Source of the DNA: Streptomyces aculeolatus
GTDB taxonomy: Bacteria > Actinomycetota > Actinomycetes > Streptomycetales > Streptomycetaceae
Direction of reading: 5' to 3'
Length of the DNA: 64,000 nucleotides
NCBI RefSeq assembly: GCF_020400605.1
Contig: NZ_JAINRD010000005.1
Coordinates: 310,001-374,000, forward strand
Positions 22,529 to 30,930 of this stretch are shown here, piece after piece. A program made the translations under genes and the position numbers. The notes below the pieces were generated by a model. That model had not been told where the DNA came from. It worked only from the letters and a program-made list of their open reading frames with translations, and searched no databases. Position 1 is the stretch's first letter, and the number at the start of each line of letters is the position of its first letter.

Positions 22529-23224
22529 ATGCGTATCCGCACCATCGCCGCCGCAGTCGCGGCACTCGCCCTGCCGCTCACCGCATGCGGCAGCGACGGC
22601 GGGACCGTCAGCCAGTCCAAGGGCTCCTGCAAGGACGCCATCCGGGACCTCGTCAAGGATCCGGACGCCGCAGGCGACGAGAAGCCGCCAGCCTGTGAAG
22701 GCTTCACCGACGCCGAGCTGGAGGACATGGCGAAGGAGGTCCTCGGCGACGAACTCGCCGGCAGCCTCGACGTCGATGCGGAGGAGCCCGCCGAGGAGAA
22801 GCCGGCGGCGGACACGTCGCTGACGGTCGGCGAGACGTTCACCTACGACGACGGCCTCGCGGTCACCGTCGACTCGATCCGGGAGTTCAGCGACTTCGGC
22901 GAGTTCGACTACCCGCCGGAGGACGGCGACACCGCGTTCCGGATCAACCTCACCTTCGACAACGGCACCAAGAAGCCCTTCTCCCTCGACGACCTGTACC
23001 TGTCGGTGGAGGGCGCGACGAACGGAGGCGCGGCCGAGGGCAACTACTGGGAGAACGGCTCCAAGGAGATCACGGGCCGCGTCGCTCCCGGCGTGGCGAC
23101 CAACGGCACCTCGGACCACACGCTCGCGGCCAAGTACGGCCGGGACGTCGTCGTGACCCTCGGCCGGCTCGACGAGGCCAACCTGATGGCGGACGACCTC
23201 GAATGGTCCGGCAGCATCAAGTGA
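22529..23224 (+). CDS. Secreted lipoprotein, DUF4352-like
   Basis: 231 residues. Signal peptide with lipobox LTAC at about residues 17-20 (MRIRTIAAAVAALALPLTAC). An acidic linker precedes a beta-rich domain (about 95-231: VGETFTYDDGLAVTVDSIRE...FRINLTFDNG...) of the DUF4352 type, immunoglobulin-like. Preceded by its own terminator and possible independent promoter, so it may be expressed in the lysogen. Phage-encoded surface lipoproteins often block superinfection; that role is inference. Confidence 0.8.
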   Translation: MRIRTIAAAVAALALPLTACGSDGGTVSQSKGSCKDAIRDLVKDPDAAGDEKPPACEGFTDAELEDMAKEVLGDELAGSLDVDAEEPAEEKPAADTSLTVGETFTYDDGLAVTVDSIREFSDFGEFDYPPEDGDTAFRINLTFDNGTKKPFSLDDLYLSVEGATNGGAAEGNYWENGSKEITGRVAPGVATNGTSDHTLAAKYGRDVVVTLGRLDEANLMADDLEWSGSIK

Positions 23225-23565
23225 CCGGGATAATGGGCTGCATGGACCCCTTCCCGCCGCTCGGCTGCCGCCTCCACGGTCAGTGCTGCTCGGTGCCTTG
23301 GGGATACGACCCCGACCACACCGACTCCGCCCGCCCGTACACGGTGGATGAGCTGGCCGAACGGCTGGAAGCACCGCACCGCTACGCCTACGGGCCGTAC
23401 CGGGACTACGAAGTCGCCTTCCATGTGTGGCGGTCGATGCGCCGCGACTCCCGGCTGAACGCCGAGGAGGAGGATGTTCATGTGCTCGGCCGGATCGAGA
23501 ACGCCGGGCTCATGGACGTCTTGCGGGACCACCCGGAGATCGCCGAAGCTCTCGGAGTCGCTTGA
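23221..23565 (+). CDS. Hypothetical protein coupled to the lipoprotein gene
   Basis: 114 residues from GTG overlapping the lipoprotein stop by 4 bases. Contains LGCRLHGQCCSVPWGYD, then helices (YTVDELAERLEAP). No family recognised. A TTGACA lies at its stop codon (23562), a possible -35 for the genes beyond. Confidence 0.6.
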   Translation: MTGIMGCMDPFPPLGCRLHGQCCSVPWGYDPDHTDSARPYTVDELAERLEAPHRYAYGPYRDYEVAFHVWRSMRRDSRLNAEEEDVHVLGRIENAGLMDVLRDHPEIAEALGVA

Positions 23566-23617
23566 CAACCAGACCTGCACCGAAGGATCATTCCAGGCAA
23601 CCTAGAACTTCTGTCGC

Positions 23618-23643
23618 AAGGGCCACTCACGCGAGTGGCCCTT
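23618..23643 (+). terminator. Rho-independent-type hairpin
   Basis: AAGGGCCACTC-ACGC-GAGTGGCCCTT: 11-bp perfect stem between the lipoprotein pair and the next HTH gene; separates two transcription units or attenuates read-through. Confidence 0.8.
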
Positions 23644-23667
23644 CGTCATTTCCGGCGGGAGGTGCAC

Positions 23668-23895
23668 ATGCCTCCGATCCTCGTGGCAGCCGACGAGGCC
23701 GCCTACTACAGCGGCCGGTCCGTGGGCGCCATCTGGCGGTGGGCGTCCGAAGGTCGCATCACCCGGCACCGGTCCGGCCGCCGAGTCCGCTACGACCTCG
23801 ACGAGCTGCCGCACGCGATCCGCGACGAGGACACCCGCGAGGTCATCGACATCCCGCCCGCGCCGCCGCTGCCCGAAGGCACGCAAGCCGCCTGA
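23668..23895 (+). CDS. Second excisionase-like helix-turn-helix protein
   Basis: 75 residues, ATG preceded by GGGAGG. ILVAADEAAYYSGRSVGAIW, then RHRSGRRVRYDLDELP, is the HTH_17/excisionase pattern. As the first gene ahead of the packaging and head genes it could be either a directionality factor for excision or an activator of late transcription. Confidence 0.7.
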   Translation: MPPILVAADEAAYYSGRSVGAIWRWASEGRITRHRSGRRVRYDLDELPHAIRDEDTREVIDIPPAPPLPEGTQAA

Positions 23896-23908
23896 GCCTG
23901 GAGGCCCC

Positions 23909-24061
23909 ATGGAAATGATCCGCCGCGGCATCGACTACATCTGCGCCCGCTACGGCAGGAAGGCGCGCCCCTTCCCCGTGCAGTATCACGTCGGCGGCAC
24001 GATCGATGGTGCTGAACTCCAGCGTGCCGTCCAAGGCTGCCGGGCTGGCCGAATCCGCTGA
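23909..24061 (+). CDS. 50-residue hypothetical protein
   Basis: MEMIRRGIDYICARYGRKAR then VQYHVGGTIDGAELQRAVQG. GGAGG lies close upstream. Short but with coding-like third positions. Unknown. Confidence 0.5.
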   Translation: MEMIRRGIDYICARYGRKARPFPVQYHVGGTIDGAELQRAVQGCRAGRIR

Positions 24062-24273
24062 CCCCCTGATCGCCTCCGCTCCACTTCCCCCGGGGCGTAG
24101 AGGCCCTGCGGCCCGCCCGGTCACGGGCAACGGGCGGGCCGCCACACTCTCCCGCTGTCCGGCGATGGGACCGAAGAGATCCTCCCGCGGCCGTTAACGC
24201 GGTCGCGGTGTGCGCGCAGCGACCGGACAGCGGGGCACACGCCCGAACCCGCAACCCGCTGAGGAGCCCGCCC

Positions 24274-24453
24274 ATGGCGAACCCGCTTGCGCACCTCGTT
24301 GGCAGTGTCTTCGTCGGGACCGACGACGAAGGCAACGTCATCGCATCGGGCCGCATCACCGAAGCCGAGTATGTCGACGGGGCGGTCACGTTGACCGTCC
24401 ACGGGTACGAGGACCCTCCCTCGCTGACCCAGCCCCCCAGCGCTACCCCGTAG
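24274..24453 (+). CDS. Small hypothetical protein, probable structural region gene
   Basis: 59 residues, ATG with GAGGAG upstream. Beta-strand pattern (LVGSVFVGTDDEGNVIASGR). Lies just before the next structural-like gene. The 212 bases between it and the previous gene hold no gene I can see. Confidence 0.55.
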   Translation: MANPLAHLVGSVFVGTDDEGNVIASGRITEAEYVDGAVTLTVHGYEDPPSLTQPPSATP

Positions 24454-24462
24454 GAGTCCGCC

Positions 24463-24795
24463 ATGCCCCGTACCGCGCTCACCGTCACCCAGGCCACGCG
24501 CGCAGGCGTAGCGCTCCCCGCAGCCACCGCAGGCGACGTCGCCAACGGCAACAGCGTGGCCAACAACGGGCGGGTCATCCTGCTCGTCACCAACACCAAC
24601 GCATCCACCACGGCGCGCACCATCACGTTCAACACCGTGCGCACAGTCGACGGACTCACCGCACCCGAGCGCGTGGAGTCCATCCCCGCGGGCGAGACGC
24701 AGTTGTTCGGGCCGTTCGACCCCACCGACTACGGGCCCAGCCTCGCCATCGACCCCGAGCACGCTGAGGTCACCATCCAGGCCATCCGGGTGTGA
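24463..24795 (+). CDS. Probable minor structural protein
   Basis: 110 residues of beta-rich sequence (RVILLVTNTNASTTARTITF, ETQLFGPFDPTDYGPSLAI) resembling the small head-decoration or fibre-like proteins encoded at the start of actinophage structural modules. Assignment rests on composition and place. Confidence 0.55.
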   Translation: MPRTALTVTQATRAGVALPAATAGDVANGNSVANNGRVILLVTNTNASTTARTITFNTVRTVDGLTAPERVESIPAGETQLFGPFDPTDYGPSLAIDPEHAEVTIQAIRV

Positions 24796-24799
24796 GCCC

Positions 24800-25156
24800 A
24801 TGGCCCGCCGTGGACTGAGGGTGTGCAGCACACCCGGCTGCCCCGAGTACACCGAGGGCGGCAAGTGCGCGGGCTGCAAGGGCGATGCCGAGCGCAGGCG
24901 CGGCACCTCCACGCAGCGCGGCTACGGCACCGCACACCGGCGCCGCTTCCGGGCCGCCGTCCTCGACCGCGACCCCGTGTGCACCGTGTGCGGGCAGGCC
25001 CCGTCCCGGCACGCCGACCACCACCCCCTCAGCCGGCGCGAGCTGGAGGAGCAAGGGCTCGACCCCAACGACCCCAGGCACGGGCGTGGCTTGTGCGGGC
25101 CGTGTCACTCGGCGGAGACCGCAGCCCATCAGCCCGGCGGGTGGAACGCCCGGTGA
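24800..25156 (+). CDS. HNH endonuclease
   Basis: 118 residues. CSTPGCPEYTEGGKCAGC zinc pair, then the HNH core CTVCGQAPSRHADHHPLSRR and GRGLCGPCHSAETA. Phage HNH proteins next to terminase genes nick DNA at cos sites and are needed for packaging in several siphoviruses. Its position directly before the terminase small subunit fits. Confidence 0.9.
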   Translation: MARRGLRVCSTPGCPEYTEGGKCAGCKGDAERRRGTSTQRGYGTAHRRRFRAAVLDRDPVCTVCGQAPSRHADHHPLSRRELEEQGLDPNDPRHGRGLCGPCHSAETAAHQPGGWNAR

Positions 25157-25318
25157 CCGCGAGCGGTTACGGAGGGTGGGGGGTCACCCCCGGCGAGCAT
25201 GATCCACAGACCGCCGGGGAGGGTTCTGGGAGGTCTGCGGGGTTCAGAGATCCACTGCCGGTGACGCAACGTGACCGGCCTCGTGTCGCGCAAGGCGACC
25301 AACCGAAGGAAGATCACC
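25157..25318 (+). other. Spacer between HNH and terminase, candidate packaging (cos) region
   Basis: No gene seen. Contains GGGGGTCACCCCC (a perfect hairpin) and GC-rich near-repeats (GGGGAGGGTTC, GGGAGGTCTGCGGGG). In HNH-encoding siphoviruses the cos site usually lies beside the HNH or terminase small-subunit gene. Position is the only real support. Confidence 0.3.
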
Positions 25319-25777
25319 ATGCCGAAGGGTGGTGCACGTACCCGATCGGGCCCGGCCCCTGATCCCAATGCGCTTCAGCGTGAGCGGGACGCGGGCGAGT
25401 GGACGATCCTCCCCGCCCAGGGGCGTGCTGGCGCAACGCCGGTGTGGCCGCTGACGGAGGAGTCGCGGCGTGAGGCCGAGCTGTGGGAGCGGCTCTGGCG
25501 GTTGCCGCAGGCGTTGATGTGGGAGCGATACGGCCAGGAGGTGGAGGTCGCGCTGTATGTGCGGCGCCTCGCCGAGGCTGAGGAGCCGGAGTCGAAGGTC
25601 ACGGTCGGCACGCTGGTGCGCCAGATGGCCGACAGTCTGGGGCTGACGACGCCTGGGATGCGGGCGAACCGGTGGCGGGTCGACGCCGGGCAGGAGCCGG
25701 CCCCGTCCGCTCGCCCCGCGGCGAAGCGCGCGTCTGCGCGGTCGCGGCTGAAGGTCGTGCCGGGTGGTGACGGCTGA
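25319..25777 (+). CDS. Terminase small subunit-like protein
   Basis: 152 residues; ATG with GAAGGAAG upstream. Basic N terminus, then a helical core (AELWERLWRLPQALMWERYG...EVEVALYVRRLAEA) and LGLTTPGMRANRWRVD, typical of P27-like small terminase subunits that bind the packaging site and load the large subunit. Followed, with a small intervening gene, by the large subunit. Confidence 0.75.
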   Translation: MPKGGARTRSGPAPDPNALQRERDAGEWTILPAQGRAGATPVWPLTEESRREAELWERLWRLPQALMWERYGQEVEVALYVRRLAEAEEPESKVTVGTLVRQMADSLGLTTPGMRANRWRVDAGQEPAPSARPAAKRASARSRLKVVPGGDG

Positions 25778-25959
25778 TGGACGAGCAGCGGGTGTTCCTG
25801 GTCAAGCCCGGTGACCTTCTGGTGTTCGGCAACGTAGGCGAGGTGCCTGCGGATTCTGTGCAAGCCCTGAGCCATCTGCTGCGCGAAGAGATCGGCGTGC
25901 GTGCCGTCGTGTTCGCGGCGGACATCGACATGGCTGCGGTGCCCGGTGGAGACGCCTGA
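25777..25959 (+). CDS. Small hypothetical protein between terminase subunits
   Basis: 60 residues (MDEQRVFLVKPGDLLVFGNV...). ATG overlaps the stop of the small subunit; its end overlaps the large-subunit start. Actinophages often carry a tiny gene here; no function known. Confidence 0.65.
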   Translation: MDEQRVFLVKPGDLLVFGNVGEVPADSVQALSHLLREEIGVRAVVFAADIDMAAVPGGDA

Positions 25960-27565
25960 CGGGTTCGTCGTCGACTTCCCGACGTTGTGGGTGGGCATCG
26001 ACTGGATCGAGCACCACTGCGTGGTCCCGGACGGGTTCCGCAAGGGCGAGTCGTTCGAGATGTACGACTGGCAGTTGTGGTGCACCGCGAACCATTACCG
26101 GATCAAGCCGAGGGCGAAGCAGGGTCAGCTCGCGCCGGCATTCCACAGTCGGCGCAGCCAGTGCGTCGCCCCGCAGAAGACGGGTAAGGGCCCGTGGTCG
26201 GCGGGGATCTGCGCTCTTGAGGGTGTGGGGCCGGCGGTGTTCGACGGCTGGGCCCGCGGCGGCGAGGTGTACGAGTGCCGGACGTGGGGCTGCGGCTGCG
26301 GCTGGGTGTACGAGTACGAGCCCGGCGAGGCGATGGGCCGGCCGTGGCCGACGCCGCTGATCCAGATCACGGCGTTCTCGGAGGAGCAGACGGACAACGT
26401 CTACCGCCCTCTGCAGTCGATGATCCGCAATGGTCGGCTCGGTGAGTTGATGCGGGTCGGCGAGCAGTTCATCCGGCTGCCGAACGAGGGCCGCATCGAC
26501 GTCGTCACGTCGTCCGCGCAGTCGCGCCTGGGTAACCCGGTGACGTTCGTGCTGCAGGACGAAACGGGCCTGTGGACGGTCGGGAACAAGATGACCCGGG
26601 TCGCGGAGACGCAGCGTCGCGGCGCGGCCGGTATGGGCGGCCGGACGATGGAAACGACGAACTGCTGGGACCCGTCCGAGGAGTCCGTGGCGCAACGCAC
26701 GTCCGAGGCGAAGGTCCAGGACATCTTCCGCTTCCACCGCACCCCGCCGGCGAGTCTGTCGTACCGGAACAAGGCGGAGCGGCGGCGGATCCACCGGTTC
26801 GTGTATGCCGGGTCGACGCACGTTGATCTGGATGCGATCGAGGCTGAGGCCGCCGAGCTGTTGGAGCGAGATCCGGAGCAGGCTGAGCGGTTCTTCGGCA
26901 ACCGGGTGGTGTACGGCGCCGGGTCGTGGGCGAACGGAGACCTGTGGGACAGCCGGGCCGAGCCCCGCGAGGTACCGGACGGCACGCCGGTGGTGGGCGG
27001 CTTCGACGGCTCCGATGTGGACGACTGGACGGCACTGCGGCTGGAGACGCTGGACGGCTACCAGTTCACCCCCACCTACGGCCCGGACAGCCTGCCGACA
27101 ATCTGGAATCCGGCGGACTTCGGCGGACAGGTGCCGCGGCTGGAGGTCGAGGCCGCGGTGGACGAGATGTTCGCGCGGTTCGACGTGGTGAGGTTCTACG
27201 TGGACCCGCCGTACTGGGAGTCGGAGGTCGACGCCTGGGCTGAGCGGTACGGGGAGAAGCGGGTGGTCCGCTGGTACACGTACCGCACGGTGCAGATGCA
27301 CGCGGCGGCTGAGCGGCTGCTGACGGACATCGGGAAGGCCGAGTCGACGTTCCGGCACGACGGTTGCCAGATCACCGCGACGCACATCCGGAACGCCCGG
27401 AAGGCGGCCCGGCCCGGGGGTCGGTATGTGCTGGCGAAGGCGAGCCCCACGCAGAAGATCGACGCGGCGATCCCCTCGATCGTTGCCCACGAAGCCGCCG
27501 GTGACGCGGTCGCGGCCGGGCTGGCGAGGCCGCGGAAGAAGTCCCGGATGATCGTGCTGAGGTGA
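25946..27565 (+). CDS. Terminase large subunit
   Basis: 539 residues from GTG. ATPase: deviant Walker A APQKTGKGPWSA, Walker B VTFVLQDETG and ITAFSEEQTDN. Nuclease (RNase H fold): GGFDGSDVDDWTAL, later YVDPPYWESEVDAW and the C-terminal HDGCQ...IPSIVAHEAAGDAV. It pumps DNA into the prohead and cuts it. A Cys-rich insertion (CRTWGCGCGW) between Walker motifs is typical of actinophage relatives. Confidence 0.9.
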   Translation: METPDGFVVDFPTLWVGIDWIEHHCVVPDGFRKGESFEMYDWQLWCTANHYRIKPRAKQGQLAPAFHSRRSQCVAPQKTGKGPWSAGICALEGVGPAVFDGWARGGEVYECRTWGCGCGWVYEYEPGEAMGRPWPTPLIQITAFSEEQTDNVYRPLQSMIRNGRLGELMRVGEQFIRLPNEGRIDVVTSSAQSRLGNPVTFVLQDETGLWTVGNKMTRVAETQRRGAAGMGGRTMETTNCWDPSEESVAQRTSEAKVQDIFRFHRTPPASLSYRNKAERRRIHRFVYAGSTHVDLDAIEAEAAELLERDPEQAERFFGNRVVYGAGSWANGDLWDSRAEPREVPDGTPVVGGFDGSDVDDWTALRLETLDGYQFTPTYGPDSLPTIWNPADFGGQVPRLEVEAAVDEMFARFDVVRFYVDPPYWESEVDAWAERYGEKRVVRWYTYRTVQMHAAAERLLTDIGKAESTFRHDGCQITATHIRNARKAARPGGRYVLAKASPTQKIDAAIPSIVAHEAAGDAVAAGLARPRKKSRMIVLR

Positions 27566-27574
27566 GGTGAGCCC

Positions 27575-29002
27575 GTGGAGCGGACCGACCTGCAGTGGCT
27601 CACCCACCTGATCGACTGCCACGACACGGAGAAGCGGGAGCTGAAGCTCCTCGACTCGTACTACGAGGGCGAGCAGCCGCTGTCGTACATGGCGCCGGAG
27701 TTGCTGGCGGAGATGGACGACCGCGTTCGCCAGGTGGTGGTGAACTGGCCGCAGTTGGTGGCCGACTCGATCGAGGAGCGCCTCGATGTGGAGGGCTTCC
27801 GCTTCCCGGGCGAGCCGGCGGCGGATGAGGATCTGTGGCGGATCTGGCAGGCGAACAACCTGGATGAGCAGTCCCAGCAGGGACATCTCGACGCGCTGGT
27901 CATGCGCCGGTCGTATGTGGTCATCGGCACCGGCGACGAGGACGACATTCCGCTGATCACGGTGGAGTCCGCGTTGGACATGTTCGCCGAGCACGACCCG
28001 CGGACGCGTCGGCTGGCGGCGGCGGTGAAGCGGTGGCGCGAGGAGCAGCCGGATGGCTCTCCGGTGGACTTCGCGACGCTGTACCGGCCGGATGCCACGT
28101 CGTGGTGGGTGAAGGGCTCGGACGGGGTATGGGCCGAGTACGAGCGGGATGAGCACGATCTCGGCGAGGTCCCGGTGGTGGTGCTCGCGAACCGGACCCG
28201 GCTGAAGCGCCTGGGCGGCGTCAGCGAGTTCAAGGCGGTCATTCCGCTGTCCGATGCCGCATGCAAGATCGCCACGGACATGATGGTCAGCGCCGAGTAT
28301 CACGCGACTCCGCGGCGGGTGGCGTTCGGGTTCGGCGAGGAAGACTTCGTCGACGAGCAGGGCCGCAAGGTCTCGGCGTTCAGCCGGATCATCGGCCGCA
28401 TGTGGGCGACGGAGAAGAACCGCAAGGAAGACGGCGCGGACGTCGTCCAGTTCCCCGAGGCGTCGCTCAGCAACTTCCACGACACGATCAACCAACTCGC
28501 GAGGCTCGTCGCGTCGCTCGCCGGCCTGCCGCCGCACTTCCTCGGCTACGCCACGGAAAACCCCACGTCGGCGGACGCGATCCGCTCCTCCGAGGCCCGG
28601 CTCGTGAAGCGCGCCGAGCGTAAGCAGCGGGCATGGGGCGAGGCGTGGGAGCAGGTGATGAGGATCGCGATCCGCGTCCGCGATAGGGCGTGGAACCCGG
28701 AGGCGCGGGCGCTGGAGACGATCTGGCGCGACGCATCCACCCCGACGGTCGGCATGAAGGCCGATGCCGCGGTCAAGCTCCACACCGCGAAGATCGTGCC
28801 GCTGCGGCAGACCCGCGAGGACATGGGCTACACGCAGGTGCAGATCGCCCGTATGGAGGAGCAGGACGAGCAGGCCGCACAGGACGCTCTGACGCGCATC
28901 GCCGGTGGCGACGTGGCCGCCATGTTCGGGCCCAAGTCGGCCGACGATCCTGACGGCGACGCCGAGCGGGAGCCGGAGGCGGCCGGTGCCGCCGCGGGAT
29001 GA
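27575..29002 (+). CDS. Portal protein (SPP1 gp6-like)
   Basis: 475 residues from GTG. Features of the family: an N-terminal YYEGEQPLSYM, RRSYVVIGTGDEDD, a wing domain, and ASLAGLPPHFLGYATENPTS followed by long helices (ADAIRSSEARLVKRAERKQR). Forms the dodecameric vertex through which DNA passes. Length is normal for the family. Overlaps the MuF gene start by 17 bases. Confidence 0.9.
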   Translation: MERTDLQWLTHLIDCHDTEKRELKLLDSYYEGEQPLSYMAPELLAEMDDRVRQVVVNWPQLVADSIEERLDVEGFRFPGEPAADEDLWRIWQANNLDEQSQQGHLDALVMRRSYVVIGTGDEDDIPLITVESALDMFAEHDPRTRRLAAAVKRWREEQPDGSPVDFATLYRPDATSWWVKGSDGVWAEYERDEHDLGEVPVVVLANRTRLKRLGGVSEFKAVIPLSDAACKIATDMMVSAEYHATPRRVAFGFGEEDFVDEQGRKVSAFSRIIGRMWATEKNRKEDGADVVQFPEASLSNFHDTINQLARLVASLAGLPPHFLGYATENPTSADAIRSSEARLVKRAERKQRAWGEAWEQVMRIAIRVRDRAWNPEARALETIWRDASTPTVGMKADAAVKLHTAKIVPLRQTREDMGYTQVQIARMEEQDEQAAQDALTRIAGGDVAAMFGPKSADDPDGDAEREPEAAGAAAG

Positions 29003-29993
29003 AGCGGATGCCGTCGCGGTTGCCCGCTACCGGCAGATCCAGGCGGTGTCCAGGCAGGTTGTCACCGAGGTGCAGGGCATCTGGGCAGGCCTTCCGGCGC
29101 ACCGCATCGAAGCGGAACTCGCCGGGGAGGCTGGCGCGCGGATCGTCGCCGCGGTGGTCGCAGGACAGTTGAGCGTGGCGCAGGGCGCGCAGGCGTTCCT
29201 GGCCGCGATCCTCGCCGCTCAGGGCGTGGCCGCAGCGCCGGTCGGCGCGGTGGCTGCCGCCGCGTTCGCGGGCGTCGCCTCCGACGGTCGCCCGCTGGAG
29301 ACGCTGCTGTTCCTACCGGCGCTGGCGGTGACGCAGGCGCTGGCCGCGGGCCTGTCGCCAGCGGATGCGATGCTGCGGGGCCTCGCAACGTTGGCCCGCT
29401 ACGCGGGTACGCAGATCGCCGACGCGGGCCGCGGCGCGGATCAGGTGGCGATGGTCGCCGAGCGCCGCGTGGTGATGTACACGCGCGTCGTGCAACTCCC
29501 GGCCTGCGCCCGCTGCATCATCCTCGCGGGCCAGACGTACAGCTACTCGAAGGGCTTCCGCCGGCATCCGATGTGCGACTGCACGATCAGGCCACTCACC
29601 GAGCGCGAGTACGACGCCGCCGCGTCGCCGCGGGAACTCTTCCAGCAGATGAGCGCGGCGGAGCAGCGCCGCCGCTTCGGCGAGGCGGGGGCCCGGGCGA
29701 TCCGCGAGGGCGCCGACATGGGGCAGATCGTCAACGCCCGCCGCGGCATGAGCACCGCAGGTGCCACCACTTCGGAGGGCACCACTCGCCGCGGCTGGTA
29801 CGCCCACACCGCCCGCCGCGCCGGCTCCGAGTTTGACCGGTCGCCCGGCACGCGCTTCGGGCAAGCCACCTCGACCCGCTACGGCCGCACGACGACACCG
29901 CGGCTGATGCCCGAGGAGATCTACCGCCAAGCCGGCGGCGACCGCGACGCCGCACTGCGGCTGCTGCGCCGCAACGGCTACCTCGACCAGTAA
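28986..29993 (+). CDS. MuF-like minor head protein
   Basis: 335 residues from GTG inside the portal gene's end. The signature is in the middle: QLPACARCIILAGQTYSYSK and FRRHPMCDCTIRP, the Cys-rich core of MuF-type head morphogenesis proteins. C terminus is Gly/Arg/Thr-rich. Located between portal and scaffold as expected. Confidence 0.8.
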   Translation: MPPRDEADAVAVARYRQIQAVSRQVVTEVQGIWAGLPAHRIEAELAGEAGARIVAAVVAGQLSVAQGAQAFLAAILAAQGVAAAPVGAVAAAAFAGVASDGRPLETLLFLPALAVTQALAAGLSPADAMLRGLATLARYAGTQIADAGRGADQVAMVAERRVVMYTRVVQLPACARCIILAGQTYSYSKGFRRHPMCDCTIRPLTEREYDAAASPRELFQQMSAAEQRRRFGEAGARAIREGADMGQIVNARRGMSTAGATTSEGTTRRGWYAHTARRAGSEFDRSPGTRFGQATSTRYGRTTTPRLMPEEIYRQAGGDRDAALRLLRRNGYLDQ

Positions 29994-30050
29994 CTCAACC
30001 CTGGCCGCGCGCAAGGCGTGGCCGGCCGACGTCCCGCAACGGGAGACACG

Positions 30051-30743
30051 ATGCACCTGACCGCCTGCCGGACGACTGCCGCCCACGGCGCAGCCTGGTT
30101 CCGGCTCAACCGCCACGACGACCCCGAACCGGCTGACCCGCCCGAGGCCGACCCTGGGCCCGACGAGCCCGAGCCGGCCGACCCGGAGCCCGAATCCGAC
30201 CCGGAGGGCGCCGACGCGCTCGGTGACGCCGGGAAGAAGGCCCTGGACCGGATGAAGGCCGAGCGGGCGGCAGCCCGGCGGGAGGCCGCTGCCGCGAAGA
30301 AGGCCGCCGCGGAGGCCCAGCGCAAAGTCGACGAGTACGAGAACCTCAACAAGACGGAGCTGGAGAAGGCCACCAGCCGCGCCGAGGCGGCCGAGAAGCG
30401 CGCCACGGCCGCGGTGCAGCAGGCAGTGAAGGCCGAAGTGAAGGCCCTCGCCGCCAGGGAGTTCGCGGACCCCACCGACGCCGACCTCCTGGGCGACCTG
30501 TCGCGCTACGTCGGCGACGACGGCAACGTCGACACCGAGCAGATCGCCGCGGACCTTGACGGCCTGCTGGAACGCAAGCCGCACCTGCGCAAGCAGGCAC
30601 CCGCCCCGGAGAAGCCGAAGGCGCCCCGACCGGACCCGTCGCAGGGGGCCCGGCCCGAGACGCCGCCGACCGACTACAGCAACGCCCCCCGCGACGAGCT
30701 GGCGAAGAAGCTCGGCGAGTACGGCGTGCGCCTCCGCGCGTGA
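30051..30743 (+). CDS. Scaffolding protein
   Basis: 230 residues, ATG with GGGAG upstream. Acidic Pro-Glu-Asp-rich segment (30-65), then a long coiled coil (AERAAARREAAAAKKAAAEA... to about 145) and a basic C terminus, the standard scaffold layout. Near the N terminus residues 16-23 read WFRLNRHD, matching the capsid protein's WFRLDRHD; this may be a processing site for the Prp-like protease encoded next. Confidence 0.85.
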   Translation: MHLTACRTTAAHGAAWFRLNRHDDPEPADPPEADPGPDEPEPADPEPESDPEGADALGDAGKKALDRMKAERAAARREAAAAKKAAAEAQRKVDEYENLNKTELEKATSRAEAAEKRATAAVQQAVKAEVKALAAREFADPTDADLLGDLSRYVGDDGNVDTEQIAADLDGLLERKPHLRKQAPAPEKPKAPRPDPSQGARPETPPTDYSNAPRDELAKKLGEYGVRLRA

Positions 30744-30928
30744 TCCACGTCCGGGCCCGACTGGGCGCCGGGCGAACCTCAATCGAGGTGACCGGTCACG
30801 AGGAGCACACCGAGCAGGGGCGGGTCTGCGCCGCGGTGTCGGCCATCACCCAAACCGCGCTGCTGGGCCTGGAGCAGGTCGCGCAGCATCACCCGGACCT
30901 CGTGTCCATCGAGATCACTCAGGAGTAG
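30740..30928 (+). CDS. prp: Prp-like cysteine protease, candidate prohead maturation protease
   Basis: 62 residues from GTG overlapping the scaffold stop. GHEEHTEQG-RVCAAVSAITQTALLGL carries the Prp catalytic pair, His20 and Cys30, with the family's CAAVSA motif; shorter than Firmicute Prp (about 105 residues) and with two fewer residues between His and Cys. Prp trims ribosomal protein L27 in Firmicutes and, in staphylococcal phage 80alpha, processes capsid and scaffold at an L27-like motif. It sits between scaffold and capsid genes whose N termini share WFRL[ND]RHD. Confidence 0.75.
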   Translation: MIHVRARLGAGRTSIEVTGHEEHTEQGRVCAAVSAITQTALLGLEQVAQHHPDLVSIEITQE

Positions 30929-30930
30929 AG

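Noticed and set aside
23562-23591. TTGACA-based late promoter before the second excisionase-like gene
   Set aside because: The -35 is good but no acceptable -10 lies 16-19 bases on, and a terminator follows before the gene.
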